The notes under the pieces were generated by a model that saw nothing but the letters and a program-made list of their open reading frames with translations, did not search any database and had not been told where the DNA came from. A DNA stretch of 64,000 nt. It comes from CAWBFD01 sp963788115. GTDB lineage: Bacteria > Actinomycetota > Thermoleophilia > Solirubrobacterales > 70-9. The stretch is taken from the NCBI GenBank assembly GCA_963788115.1, contig CAWBFD010000004.1, positions 992,001-1,056,000 on the forward strand, read 5' to 3'. Every line of letters starts with the position of its first letter. Within the stretch, counting starts at the first letter, position 1. Below are positions 1-9,344 of the stretch, one piece after another. Made by a program: the position numbers and the translations under genes.

Positions 1-1314
<1,314 letters not shown>

Positions 1315-1315
<1 letters not shown>

Positions 1316-1791
1316 TACGCGGACACCTCCTCCTTTGAGTGCTCCGCCGCCCAGCGGATCGAGCGGACGATCGTGGCGTAGCCGGTGCAGCGGCAGATCT
1401 GGCCCGAGATCGCCTCGCGGATCTCGTCCTCCGACGGATCGGGGTTGCGGTCGAGCAGGGCCCGGGCCGTCATCATCATCCCGGGGGTGCAGAACCCGCA
1501 CTGAAGGCCGTGCTCCTCGATGAACCCCTGCTGGATCGGATCGAGCTCGCCGTCCTGCTCGAGGTTCTCCACCGTGCTGATCTCGTGGCCGGAGGCCTGG
1601 GCGGCCAGCACCGTGCACGACTTGACCGGCTCGCCGTCCATCAGCAGCACGCAGGTGCCGCAGTTGGACGTATCGCAGCCCCAGTGCGTCCCTGTCAGCC
1701 CCAGCTCGTCGCGGACGAAGTGGACCAGGAGCATCCGCGGCTCCACGTCGCGCGTGACCTCCTCGCCGTTCACCGTGATCGTGACTTCCAT
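1315..1791 (-). CDS. coxS: Carbon monoxide dehydrogenase small (2Fe-2S) subunit
   Basis: Iron-sulfur subunit that passes electrons from the molybdenum site of CoxL to the FAD of CoxM. The 158-residue protein has both [2Fe-2S] motifs of the family: an N-terminal plant-ferredoxin-type cluster with Cys39, Cys44, Cys47 and Cys59, and a C-terminal cluster with Cys98, Cys101, Cys133 and Cys135 (the last in QICRCTGY). Length is normal for xanthine-oxidase-family small subunits. An open frame continues upstream of 1791, but the ATG at 1791 gives the family's normal N-terminus (MEVTITVNGE). It lies 5 nt after the coxM stop, so the two are clearly one operon. Confidence 0.96.
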
Positions 1792-1796
1792 CGGCC

Positions 1797-2672
1797 CTAT
1801 GCCTCCTCTCCCAGCGCCCTTGCCGTCGCTCGTCGCAGGGCGCGACGGGTCAGCTCTCCGGCGAGATGCCGCTTGTACTCGGCGGAACCGCGCTGATCGT
1901 CGACGGGAGAGCAGTCCTCGGCGGCGAGTCCCGCCGCGGTGTCGAACAGCTCCTCCGATGGGGATTGCCCCACCAGCGCCTCCTGGGCGCGCTTCGAGCT
2001 GACCTCGCCGCCGACCGCGGCGAGCGCGATCCCGGCATCGGCGATCGCCCCGCCGTCCATCCACACCGCGGCACCGGTGGCGGCGACCGCCCAGTCGCCC
2101 ACCCGCCGCTCGACCTTCTCGTAGGCGCTGCCCGCGCCATCGCGGAGGGGGACGCGGACCTCGACCAGCATCTCACCCTCCTCGAGCGCGCTCTCGTAGG
2201 GCCCCTGGTGGAACTCATCCATGTCGAGCACACGCTCGCCCGCCGCGCCCCGGATCACCGCCCGTGCCCCGACGGCGGCGCAGACCGCCGACAGGTCCTC
2301 GGCGGGATCGGCATGGCAGAGCGCGCCTCCGATGGTCCCGCGGTTGCGTACGACCGGGTCGGCGATCACCCGTTCGGCGTCGGTGAAGATCTCAAGGCGC
2401 CGCGTCAAGAGCTCGGACTCGAGCAGCTCGCGGTGCCGCGTCATCGCGCCGATCCGCGCCTCGCCGTCGGCCTCGCGGATGTACCCGAGCTCGCCGGCGA
2501 GCCCGTCGATGTCCACCAGGTACTCCGGCGTCGCCAGCCGCAGCTTCATCATCGGCAGCAGCGAGTGGCCGCCGGCGAGGATGCGCGCCTCCGGGCCGAG
2601 GCGGCCGAGCAGCTCCAGGGCGTGCTCGACGCTCGTTGCCCGCTCATACTCGAACGATGCTGGGACCTGCAC
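1797..2672 (-). CDS. coxM: Carbon monoxide dehydrogenase medium (FAD) subunit
   Basis: FAD-binding subunit of CO dehydrogenase, delivering electrons to the respiratory chain. The 291 residues match the family length. The two flavin-binding signatures are present: AGGHS at 33-37 and TIGG at 113-116. The C-terminal CO-dehydrogenase flavoprotein domain follows. The start is GTG at 2672, preceded by a purine-rich AAAGGGGGA ribosome-binding stretch. It is the first gene of the coxMSL operon, whose promoter must lie in the 142-nt divergent region shared with the LysR gene. Confidence 0.95.
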   Translation of the reverse strand: MQVPASFEYERATSVEHALELLGRLGPEARILAGGHSLLPMMKLRLATPEYLVDIDGLAGELGYIREADGEARIGAMTRHRELLESELLTRRLEIFTDAERVIADPVVRNRGTIGGALCHADPAEDLSAVCAAVGARAVIRGAAGERVLDMDEFHQGPYESALEEGEMLVEVRVPLRDGAGSAYEKVERRVGDWAVAATGAAVWMDGGAIADAGIALAAVGGEVSSKRAQEALVGQSPSEELFDTAAGLAAEDCSPVDDQRGSAEYKRHLAGELTRRALRRATARALGEEA

Positions 2673-2730
2673 GCGGATCCCCCTTTCTCTCCTCTCCGAG
2701 GCCGCGGGACGCTGCGCGCCCGCATGGCCT

Positions 2731-2752
2731 TTGGCAAGGGGACCTTGGCAAG
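2731..2752. promoter_or_regulatory. Direct repeat in the divergent coxM-lysR region, candidate LysR operator
   Basis: The octamer TTGGCAAG occurs at 2731-2738 and again at 2745-2752, 14 bp apart. It sits about midway between the divergent coxM and LysR start codons. LysR-type regulators usually bind such intergenic sites and control both themselves and the divergent target. No convincing -35/-10 pair was found on either strand, so the promoter positions are not assigned. Confidence 0.4.
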
Positions 2753-2814
2753 TTACAATCCGGACGTCAACCGGCGATTAAGCGATCGCTGAAGAAGGTG
2801 GGATCGGGGACCGG

Positions 2815-3837
2815 ATGACGTTGGCGCAGCTGAGATCGTTCGTGACCGTCGCCCGGCTGGGCTCGGTCAAGGCAGCGGCCCTCGAGCTGGCGGTGAGCGA
2901 GCCGGCGGTCTCGGTTGCGGTCGCGGCGCTGCGGCGTGAGCTCGGCGACCCGCTCTACGTCCGCAACGGCAACGGCGTCGCCCTCACCGCCGGCGGACGT
3001 CGCCTGGCCGAGATGGCCACCGAGATCCTCGGGCTAGCCGATCAGGCGCGGCGCGAGCTCGGGGGCGACAAGGGGCTCGCGCCGATGCGGGTGGTGGCGA
3101 CCAGCACCGTCGCCGAGTACGTGGCGACGCCCCTGATCGACGCCTTTGCCGCTCGCGCGCCCAACCTCGAGATCGCGCTCGAGCGTGAGCATGGATCGGC
3201 GTTCGCGGACCTGCTCGACCACCGGCGCGCCGATCTCACCCTCGGCCCGCGCCCGGCCCGGGACACCGGGGCCTCGATCAGATCGGTGCCGATCCTCCGC
3301 TGCGTGCTGATGATCGTTGCCGAGCCCGGGCATCCCCTGAGCGCCCGGCGCGACATCGCACCGCAGGCCCTCGCCGGCGAGCGCTGGCTCGTGGGGCCGG
3401 GCGGGATCGAGCCGTCGGCGCCGACCGCCCGATTCTTCGAGCGGTCCGGGATCGCCCCCGAGGACGTGCGCGCCTACTCGAGCGAGGCTGCGGCGCTGTC
3501 CGCGGCGGCGGGCGGCGACGGGATCATGCTCACGGTCGCGCATGCGGTGCTCGATCAGCTGCGCCGGCGCGCGCTGATGCGCCTACGCGTGCGGGGCACG
3601 CCGATCGGCGAGCTCTGGCACGCGAGCACGCTGGATGCCGACCGCTGCCTGCCCGCGGCGTCGGCGCTGCAGCGGTTCGCGACCACGCCAGAGGCGACGC
3701 AGGCGATGTCGAGCGGGCGCGGCGGAGTGCCCGCCGCCCGGTTTCGCCCGCCGGTCCACGTGACCCTGTGGAGCTCGGTGGCGCGTCAGGTCGACGCCGG
3801 CTTGGCCCGCTCCGTTCACGCAGGGGGTGGAGCGTGA
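2815..3837 (+). CDS. LysR-family transcriptional regulator, probable cox regulator
   Basis: DNA-binding regulator of 340 residues. Residues 1-60 form the canonical LysR winged helix-turn-helix (LRSFVTVARLGSVKAAALEL, then SEPAVSVAVAALRRELG). Residues from about 90 form the substrate-binding effector domain. The gene is divergent from coxMSL and its stop overlaps the start of the XdhC/CoxI-type maturation gene, so control of CO dehydrogenase expression is the simplest reading. The effector is unknown. The C-terminal 40 residues are Arg/Pro-rich and look unstructured. The ATG at 2815 has a weak AAGGTGGG upstream. Confidence 0.85.
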   Translation: MTLAQLRSFVTVARLGSVKAAALELAVSEPAVSVAVAALRRELGDPLYVRNGNGVALTAGGRRLAEMATEILGLADQARRELGGDKGLAPMRVVATSTVAEYVATPLIDAFAARAPNLEIALEREHGSAFADLLDHRRADLTLGPRPARDTGASIRSVPILRCVLMIVAEPGHPLSARRDIAPQALAGERWLVGPGGIEPSAPTARFFERSGIAPEDVRAYSSEAAALSAAAGGDGIMLTVAHAVLDQLRRRALMRLRVRGTPIGELWHASTLDADRCLPAASALQRFATTPEATQAMSSGRGGVPAARFRPPVHVTLWSSVARQVDAGLARSVHAGGGA

Positions 3838-4955
3838 ACCGCGCCGCCGGCACGCAGACGGTCGCGATCGACTGGCTCGGCAGCGCGCGGCGCGTGGTGG
3901 CCGCGACCCTGGTCGAGCGGATCGGCTCGGCGCCGCTCGATCCCGGCGCCGAGATGCTCGTCGACGATCAGGGCCGCGTCGAGGGGTCCGTCACCGGAGG
4001 TTGCGTCGAGAGCGCCCTGGTCGAGGAGGCGCAGACGATCCTCGGCGGTGGTCCGCCGAAGGTGGTCACGTACGGGATCTCCGACGAAGAGGCGGCGGGA
4101 GTCGGTCTGATGTGCGGCGGCACCGTGCACGTTTTCGTACACGAGCTCTCGCAGGATGCCCGCGAGGCTCTCGACGCGGTCGCCGAGGCGGTGGGCCGGG
4201 ATCGACCTGCGGCGCTGGCGACGCTGATCGATGGCGAGGCCGCCGGGGCGAAGCTGGCGGTGGTGGAGGATCGGGTGGTCGGTGGCCTCGGGGTCACCGA
4301 GCTCCTCGATCGCTCGGTGGAGCGCGAGGCGCGCGGCTTCCTGGACGAGGGCATCTCCAGTTTGCGCCGTTACGGGGCCGGGGGAGAGGTCATGGGGTCG
4401 GAGGTCCCCGTGTACATCCAGGCGTTCTCGACCCCGCCGAGCATGGTGATCTTCGGCGCGATCGACTTCTCCGCGGCGATCGCGAGGGTGGCGAGCGAGA
4501 TCGGCTACCAGGTGACGATCTGCGATGCCCGGGCCCCGTTCGCCGACAGCCCGCGCTTCAGAGAGGCGGCGGAGGTCGTGATCGACTGGCCCGATCGCTA
4601 CATGGAGGGACGCGAGCTCGGCCCACGGGACGCCGTCCTGGTCTTCACCCACGACCCGAAGTTCGACGAGCCCGCGCTGATCGCCGCGCTGGAGAGCGGC
4701 GCCGGCTACATCGGCGCCCTCGGCAGCAGGCGCACCCAGGCCCAACGCGCGGAGCGCCTGCGGGAGGCCGGGATATCCGACGAGCAGATCGCGCGGATCC
4801 ACGCGCCCTGCGGGCTCGACGTCGGGGCCCGGACCCCCGACGAGACCGCGATCTCGATCCTGGCGGAGCTGATCGGGGTCCGCGCCGGGCGCGCCGGCGC
4901 GAGCCTCTCCGGGACCTCCGGGCCGATCCACCCGCGCGAGGCCGAGGTGGCCTGA
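3834..4955 (+). CDS. XdhC/CoxI-family molybdenum-cofactor insertion factor
   Basis: Proteins of this family sulfurate or insert the molybdenum cofactor into xanthine-dehydrogenase-type enzymes, here presumably CoxL. The N-terminal XdhC/CoxI domain shows GSAPLDPGAEML followed by SVTGGCVES. The C-terminal half is the XdhC Rossmann-like domain (MVIFGAIDFSAAIARVASEI, later ALGSRRTQAQRAERL and HAPCGLDVGARTPDE). The chosen start is GTG 3834, overlapping the LysR stop as GTGA; an ATG at 3768 in the same frame would add 22 unconserved residues. That coupling places regulator and maturase in one transcript. The protein is 373 residues. Confidence 0.88.
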   Translation: MNRAAGTQTVAIDWLGSARRVVAATLVERIGSAPLDPGAEMLVDDQGRVEGSVTGGCVESALVEEAQTILGGGPPKVVTYGISDEEAAGVGLMCGGTVHVFVHELSQDAREALDAVAEAVGRDRPAALATLIDGEAAGAKLAVVEDRVVGGLGVTELLDRSVEREARGFLDEGISSLRRYGAGGEVMGSEVPVYIQAFSTPPSMVIFGAIDFSAAIARVASEIGYQVTICDARAPFADSPRFREAAEVVIDWPDRYMEGRELGPRDAVLVFTHDPKFDEPALIAALESGAGYIGALGSRRTQAQRAERLREAGISDEQIARIHAPCGLDVGARTPDETAISILAELIGVRAGRAGASLSGTSGPIHPREAEVA

Positions 4956-5010
4956 GAGGCTGACCCTTCGCCGAAGGTCCCCTCGCCGCGCCGCCGCATA
5001 CGATCGCGCC

Positions 5011-6363
5011 ATGCGTGAGGTGCGGATCAAGGACACGCTGAGCGGCCAGCTGGGGGCGATCGAGCCTGGCGTGGTCGGGATCTACGCCTGCGGGCCGACG
5101 GTCTACTCGCGGATCCACATCGGCAATGCCCGGCCGTACGTGGTCTTCATGCTGCTTCGCCGCTTCCTGGCGCACGAGGGATACGACCCGACGCTGGTCA
5201 TCAACGTCACCGACATCAACGACAAGATCTACGACGCGGCGCGGGAGGCGGGGGTCGGCTCGGTCGAGCATGCCCGCGAGATGACCGGCCTGTACCTCGA
5301 GGACACCGATCGACTCGGTCTCGGGCGGCCGGACGCCGAGCCGCTCGCGAGCGAGACGCTCGCGGGCATCGTCGCCCTGATCGAGGCTCTGATCGAGCGC
5401 GATCACGCCTATGAGTCCGGCGGCGACGTCTACTTCGCGGTCCGCAGCTTCGCCGGCTACGGCAAGCTCTCCAACCGCGATCCCGCCGACATGGACCAGG
5501 GCGAGGAGGCGGGCTCCGCCGAGCTCAAGCGCGATCCCCTCGACTTCGCGCTGTGGAAGGCGCGAAAGCCCGACGAGGACAGCTGGTGGCCCTCGCCGTG
5601 GGGCGAAGGCCGACCCGGATGGCATATCGAATGCTCAGCGATGGCGGAGAAGCTGCTGGGGGCTCCGTTCGCGATCCACGGCGGCGGCACCGACCTGATC
5701 TTCCCCCACCACGAAAACGAGATCGCTCAGACCGAGGCGGCACGCGGGGTGCCGTTGGCCGCGATCTGGATGCACAACGGGATGGTCCTCGCCGAGCGCG
5801 AGGCGAAGATGGCGAAGTCGGAGGGGAACGTGTTCCTCCTGCACGAGGCGCTCGACCGCTACGGGCCCGAGGCCGTCGTGGACTTCCTGATCTCCGGCCA
5901 CTACCGCCAGCCGCTGGCCTTCGGCGAGGACGCGCTGGAGGCTGCGGCCGCGCGCAACGAGCGCGTGCGCGACTTCTTTCGTGGCACCGAACGGGCCGAC
6001 GGTGCTCCGGACGCCGTCGTGGCCGGGTTTCGTGAGGCCTTCCTGAGCGCGCTCGCGGACGATTTCAACACCCCGCGGGCGATGGCGGAGGTCTATGACT
6101 TGATCACCGAGGGAAACAAGCGCGCCCCGCTTCGCGGCGCCCACGCGCAGCTCGAGGAGCTGCTGAGGGTGGTCGGGCTCGACCGCCTCGCCGCCGCCGG
6201 TTACGTGGCCGACCCGGATGCGGAGGGCCTGCTCGCTGAGCGCGAGCGGGCGCGCGCGGCCGGTGACTTCGCCACCGCCGACCGGATCCGCGACGAGCTT
6301 GCGGGCCGCGGGTTCGAGGTGCGCGACACGCCCGACGGGGCCCGCCTGGTGCGGCGGCCGTAG
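5011..6363 (+). CDS. cysS: Cysteinyl-tRNA synthetase
   Basis: Class I aminoacyl-tRNA synthetase that charges tRNA-Cys. Its 450 residues match the full bacterial enzyme. Cys27 is the first zinc ligand, HIGN (36-39) is the HIGH motif, and WHIECSAMA plus HGGGTDLIFPHHENE carry the remaining zinc ligands. KMAKSEGN near residue 267 is the KMSKS loop. A C-terminal anticodon-binding region follows, which argues against the shorter paralogue MshC (mycothiol ligase). A TACGAT box at 4999-5004 sits 6 nt before the ATG with no Shine-Dalgarno, so a leaderless start is likely. rlmB follows after 11 nt. Confidence 0.97.
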   Translation: MREVRIKDTLSGQLGAIEPGVVGIYACGPTVYSRIHIGNARPYVVFMLLRRFLAHEGYDPTLVINVTDINDKIYDAAREAGVGSVEHAREMTGLYLEDTDRLGLGRPDAEPLASETLAGIVALIEALIERDHAYESGGDVYFAVRSFAGYGKLSNRDPADMDQGEEAGSAELKRDPLDFALWKARKPDEDSWWPSPWGEGRPGWHIECSAMAEKLLGAPFAIHGGGTDLIFPHHENEIAQTEAARGVPLAAIWMHNGMVLAEREAKMAKSEGNVFLLHEALDRYGPEAVVDFLISGHYRQPLAFGEDALEAAAARNERVRDFFRGTERADGAPDAVVAGFREAFLSALADDFNTPRAMAEVYDLITEGNKRAPLRGAHAQLEELLRVVGLDRLAAAGYVADPDAEGLLAERERARAAGDFATADRIRDELAGRGFEVRDTPDGARLVRRP

Positions 6364-6374
6364 GCGCTGAGGCG

Positions 6375-7064
6375 ATGGCGGGCAGGCCGGGACGCCGCCC
6401 CGAGGTCATCTACGGGCGGCGTCCGGTGGCCGAAGCGAGGCGCGGCCGGCGCCGAGTGCTCCGCGAGTGGACCATCGGGGACACCGATGCGGCGGAGTTG
6501 ACCCGGCTGGCCGGCTCGCCGGACCACCAGGGGATCGTGGCCGAGGTGGAGCCGTATCCCTACGCCGATCCCGGCTCCCTGCTGACCGCGTCCGATGCCC
6601 TGGTGGTGGCGCTGGACCACGTGCAGGACCCGCGGAACCTGGGCGCGGTCTGCCGCAGCGCCGAGGCGGCGGGCGCGAGCGGCGTCGTGATCCACGAGCG
6701 ACGCGCGGCGGCGGTGACGGCGGTCGCCTGCAGGGCATCCGCGGGGGCGGTCGAGCATCTGCCGGTGGCCCGGGTCAGGAACGTGGCCGACTGGCTGCGG
6801 GAGGCCAAGGAGGACGGGGCCTGGGTCCACGGGGCGGCCGCCGACGCCTCGACCGGCTACGCCGAGGCCGATCTCAGCGGCAAGCTGGTGCTCGTGCTGG
6901 GCAGCGAGGGGACCGGCCTGAGGCCGCGGGTTGCCGCCACGTGCGACCTGCTGATCGCGATCCCGCTGCTCGGCAGGGTGGAGTCGCTCAACGTCTCGGC
7001 CGCGGCGGCCGTGCTCCTGTTCGAGGCGGTGCGCCAACGATCGCGCCAGGCTCCGGACCGCTAG
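6375..7064 (+). CDS. rlmB: 23S rRNA 2'-O-methyltransferase, TrmH/RlmB family (SPOUT)
   Basis: SPOUT-fold methyltransferase, probably methylating the 2'-O of G2251 in 23S rRNA. It has 229 residues. A short substrate-binding segment (EVIYGRRPVAEA) precedes the three SPOUT motifs: NLGAVCRSAEAAGA, then LVLGSEGTGL, then ESLNVSAAAAVLLFE, which together form the knotted SAM site. It lies 11 nt after cysS, the arrangement common in many bacteria, and is probably co-transcribed with it. The exact RNA target is inferred from the family and neighbour; related TrmH enzymes act on tRNA. Confidence 0.9.
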   Translation: MAGRPGRRPEVIYGRRPVAEARRGRRRVLREWTIGDTDAAELTRLAGSPDHQGIVAEVEPYPYADPGSLLTASDALVVALDHVQDPRNLGAVCRSAEAAGASGVVIHERRAAAVTAVACRASAGAVEHLPVARVRNVADWLREAKEDGAWVHGAAADASTGYAEADLSGKLVLVLGSEGTGLRPRVAATCDLLIAIPLLGRVESLNVSAAAAVLLFEAVRQRSRQAPDR

Positions 7065-7123
7065 CACGAGGCGCGGACGGAGCGCCGGATCTGCAACGGG
7101 TCTTGCACGCTCGGCGCCCCGGG

Positions 7124-7153
7124 TTGACAGAAGAACGCCGCAGCGCTTACACT
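7124..7153 (+). promoter_or_regulatory. Housekeeping-type promoter of sigH
   Basis: A perfect TTGACA -35 box (7124-7129) is followed after 18 nt by TACACT (7148-7153), a good -10 box. Transcription would start near 7160, giving a leader of roughly 100 nt before the sigH GTG at 7266. It is the clearest two-box promoter in the window. Most other genes show only a -10-like element very close to the start codon. Confidence 0.7.
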
Positions 7154-7265
7154 CCCGCATAACGGTGAACTAAAGGTCGAGCTTTCGGCCCGGAGTTGAT
7201 CGAGACGATAGGGCGCCCAGGGGAGGTACGGGCGCCACCAGGTCCAATCGAATTTGGAGGACCCA

Positions 7266-7952
7266 GTGGCTGCACCGACCCCCACGCAGGAATTCGTCGC
7301 GCCCGTCGCCGCCCAGCGAAAGCGGAGTGAAGCTCAACCCGAGCTTGATGATGCCTACCTGGTAGCGCTCGCCAAGCGCGGCAGCGCCGACGCGTACGAA
7401 CGGATCGTCAAGCGGTATCGCGGCTTCGTCCGGCTCAAGGCATCCTCCTACTTCCTGCTCGGCGGCGATGCGGAGGATCTGATCCAGGAGGGGTTGCTCG
7501 GCCTCTACAAGGCGATCCGCGACTTCCGGACGGACCGTGAGTCGAGCTTTCGCAACTTCGCCGAGCTCTGCATCACCCGGCAGATCATCACCGCGGTGAA
7601 GACCGCGAGCCGCAACAAGCACGCCCCGCTCAACCAGTACCTCTCGTTCGCGCAGACCCCGGCGGCCGCCGGCGACTCGGACGCGACCCTCGAGGAGGTG
7701 CTTCCGGGACCGCCGAGCGACGATCCCGCCGACCGGGTGATCGCGAGTGAGGAGCTTCAGAGCCTGATCGCCTGCCTCTCAAGCGTCCTCTCCGACCTCG
7801 AGAGCCGCGTGCTCTCGCTCTATCTCGACGGCCACTCCTACGAGCTGATCGGCCGGCGGCTCGAGTGCGACACGAAGACCGTCGACAACGCGCTCCAGCG
7901 GGTGAAGCGCAAGGTCAGCCTCCACCTGTCCTCACGAGACGTGCTGCTGTAG
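7266..7952 (+). CDS. sigH: RNA polymerase sigma factor, SigH/Spo0H type
   Basis: Sigma-70-family factor of 228 residues that closely resembles the Bacillus stationary-phase factor Spo0H. Region 2 has SSYFLLGGDAEDLIQEGLLG followed by LYKAIRDF, then FAELCITRQIITAVKTASR, which is diagnostic of this subfamily. Region 4 has SVLSDLESRVLSLYLDGHSY followed by a helix-turn-helix. The start is taken as GTG 7266 because GGAGG (7256-7260) lies 5 nt upstream; a TTG at 7254 would lie directly on that site. It follows cysS-rlmB as in Firmicutes and has its own TTGACA/TACACT promoter. No anti-sigma gene is adjacent. The regulon is unknown. Confidence 0.93.
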   Translation: MAAPTPTQEFVAPVAAQRKRSEAQPELDDAYLVALAKRGSADAYERIVKRYRGFVRLKASSYFLLGGDAEDLIQEGLLGLYKAIRDFRTDRESSFRNFAELCITRQIITAVKTASRNKHAPLNQYLSFAQTPAAAGDSDATLEEVLPGPPSDDPADRVIASEELQSLIACLSSVLSDLESRVLSLYLDGHSYELIGRRLECDTKTVDNALQRVKRKVSLHLSSRDVLL

Positions 7953-7992
7953 CTCGACGCCGAGCCGGCCGCGCTACCGTTGCCACCCGGGT

Positions 7993-8065
7993 GCCCGCCT
8001 AGCTCAAGCGGTAGAGCACCAACCTTGTAAGTTGGCTAGTCCCGGTTCGAGTCCGGGGGCGGGCT
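7993..8065 (+). tRNA. tRNA-Thr (anticodon UGU)
   Basis: A complete cloverleaf of 73 nt. The acceptor stem GCCCGCC (7993-7999) pairs with GGCGGGC (8058-8064), and the discriminator base is U. The anticodon stem CCAAC/GTTGG encloses loop CTTGTAA with anticodon TGT at 8026-8028. The T arm is CCGG-TTCGAGT-CCGG type. CCA is not encoded, consistent with the CCA-adding enzyme gene at 60089. It lies 40 nt after sigH. Confidence 0.97.
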
Positions 8066-8100
8066 TTGAGCGACTCGGGGGCGCGATAGCGTCGCGCCGC

Positions 8101-9126
8101 ATGAGCCCCATGAAGGAGCTCCCCAACGAGTCCGAGTTCACCTGGCGCGACGGCGAGCGGGTGGTCGTCTTTCGTCAGAGCGCCATGCGTGGGTCGCTCG
8201 AGATCCTCCACGAACACGGCTGGGACCGGTTCGAGCTCTTGACGACGTCTCGGGCCTTGCTGGAGGCTCCGCTCGAGCTGCCCGAGGCCGCCTCGACCGT
8301 GCACGAGGTCGGGCGGGGACAGGTTGCGCGGGTCGCCGCGGAGCTGATCGACTCGGTCACTGTCCCGACCCTGGTCGCGCTCGGCGGCGGTCGCGTGATC
8401 GACAGCGCCAAGGCGATCGCGGCGGTCCGGGGCGGGCGAGTCGCCGCGCTCCCGACGACGCTCTCGGGGGCCGAGATGACCCGCATCCACCGTCTCCCCG
8501 AGGGGCACCAGGCGCCGCACCTCGTGCGTCCGGCGCTGGTCATCGCTGATCCGCCCGAGATGACGGGTCTCGCGGATGACCCGCTCCGCGCGAGCGCCAT
8601 GAACGCGCTCGCACACGGCGCCGAGGCTCTCTACACGCCCCTTGCGAACCCCGTCGGGACCCTGGCGGCCCTCCGCGGGGCCGCGCTGATCGCCGGCGCG
8701 CTCGACCAGGCGACGGCGGACCGGGACCGAGCCGCTCTGGCGCTCGGATCGGTGTTGTGCGCGTACGCGATGGATGGCGCCGGATACGCCCTGCACCACG
8801 TCGTCTGCCAGACGCTGGTGCAGGTGTTGGGGACGCCGCACGCCGAGACCAACGCGACCATGCTGCCCCGAACCATGGAGGCGATGCGCACGCGCGCCCC
8901 GGAGGCGATCGCGGCGCTCGCCGACGCCCTCGGCACGGATGGCGATGGCCTCCCCGCCCGCATCGAGGCTCTCGGCGGGGGCCCGCGGCGACTCTCGGAG
9001 CTTGGCGGCGATCGCGCCGGCGTGGACGCGGCGGTGGACGCGATCCAGGCGCGCGAGCAGCTCACCCGCACCCCGGATCCCCCCGGCCGTGACGAGCTTC
9101 GCGAGCTGATCGAGCGCGCCTTCTGA
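8101..9126 (+). CDS. Iron-alcohol-dehydrogenase superfamily protein, maleylacetate-reductase-like
   Basis: NAD(P)-dependent oxidoreductase of 341 residues. The nucleotide-binding motif is GGGRVIDSAKAIA, and the C-terminal half has ALHHVVCQTL followed by TPHAETNA, wording typical of maleylacetate reductases of aromatic degradation. At the position where iron alcohol dehydrogenases have a metal-binding Asp four residues before His, the sequence is NALAH (Asn168, His172), so the enzyme may not bind iron. No ring-cleavage genes are nearby, so the substrate is unassigned. The start is ATG 8101, with a TAGCGT box 8 nt upstream at 8087-8092. Confidence 0.75.
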   Translation: MSPMKELPNESEFTWRDGERVVVFRQSAMRGSLEILHEHGWDRFELLTTSRALLEAPLELPEAASTVHEVGRGQVARVAAELIDSVTVPTLVALGGGRVIDSAKAIAAVRGGRVAALPTTLSGAEMTRIHRLPEGHQAPHLVRPALVIADPPEMTGLADDPLRASAMNALAHGAEALYTPLANPVGTLAALRGAALIAGALDQATADRDRAALALGSVLCAYAMDGAGYALHHVVCQTLVQVLGTPHAETNATMLPRTMEAMRTRAPEAIAALADALGTDGDGLPARIEALGGGPRRLSELGGDRAGVDAAVDAIQAREQLTRTPDPPGRDELRELIERAF

Positions 9127-9129
9127 CCT

Positions 9130-9290
9130 GTACACGCGGCCACAAATACGCCGGTGTTCAGCCGGCTGTGACCCGTCGCCTGGCTGCGTCCTCGGTCGCC
9201 CGCATAGTGCTTGACTATGCGGGCTCCCTGCGTCCTTGCCAGGCTCGGTTCTCGCCGGCTGAAATCCACCGTACTCATGGCCGCGTGTAC
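9130..9290. repeat. 161-bp imperfect palindrome (long hairpin) between genes
   Basis: Four pairs of perfect inverted repeats share one centre near 9210: 13 bp at 9130-9142/9278-9290, 10 bp at 9157-9166/9254-9263, 7 bp at 9178-9184/9238-9244, and an 11-bp apex stem at 9198-9208/9214-9224 with a 5-nt loop. RNA from either strand would fold into one long hairpin. It fills nearly the whole space between the dehydrogenase stop and plsC. There is no T-tract, so it is not a standard terminator. It has no protein-coding content that I can support. Confidence 0.85.
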
Positions 9291-9344
9291 TGGCCGCGCC
9301 CGTCCGACCCGTAACGCTCGCGCCGAGAACGTGTACGCATCTCC

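Noticed and set aside
5011..6363. MshC (mycothiol cysteine ligase) instead of cysteinyl-tRNA synthetase
   Set aside because: The protein is full length with a C-terminal anticodon-binding region and lies next to rlmB; MshC is shorter and lacks that region.
7254..7268. TTG start for SigH at 7254
   Set aside because: It overlaps the GGAGG that best serves GTG 7266, and adds only four residues without family support.
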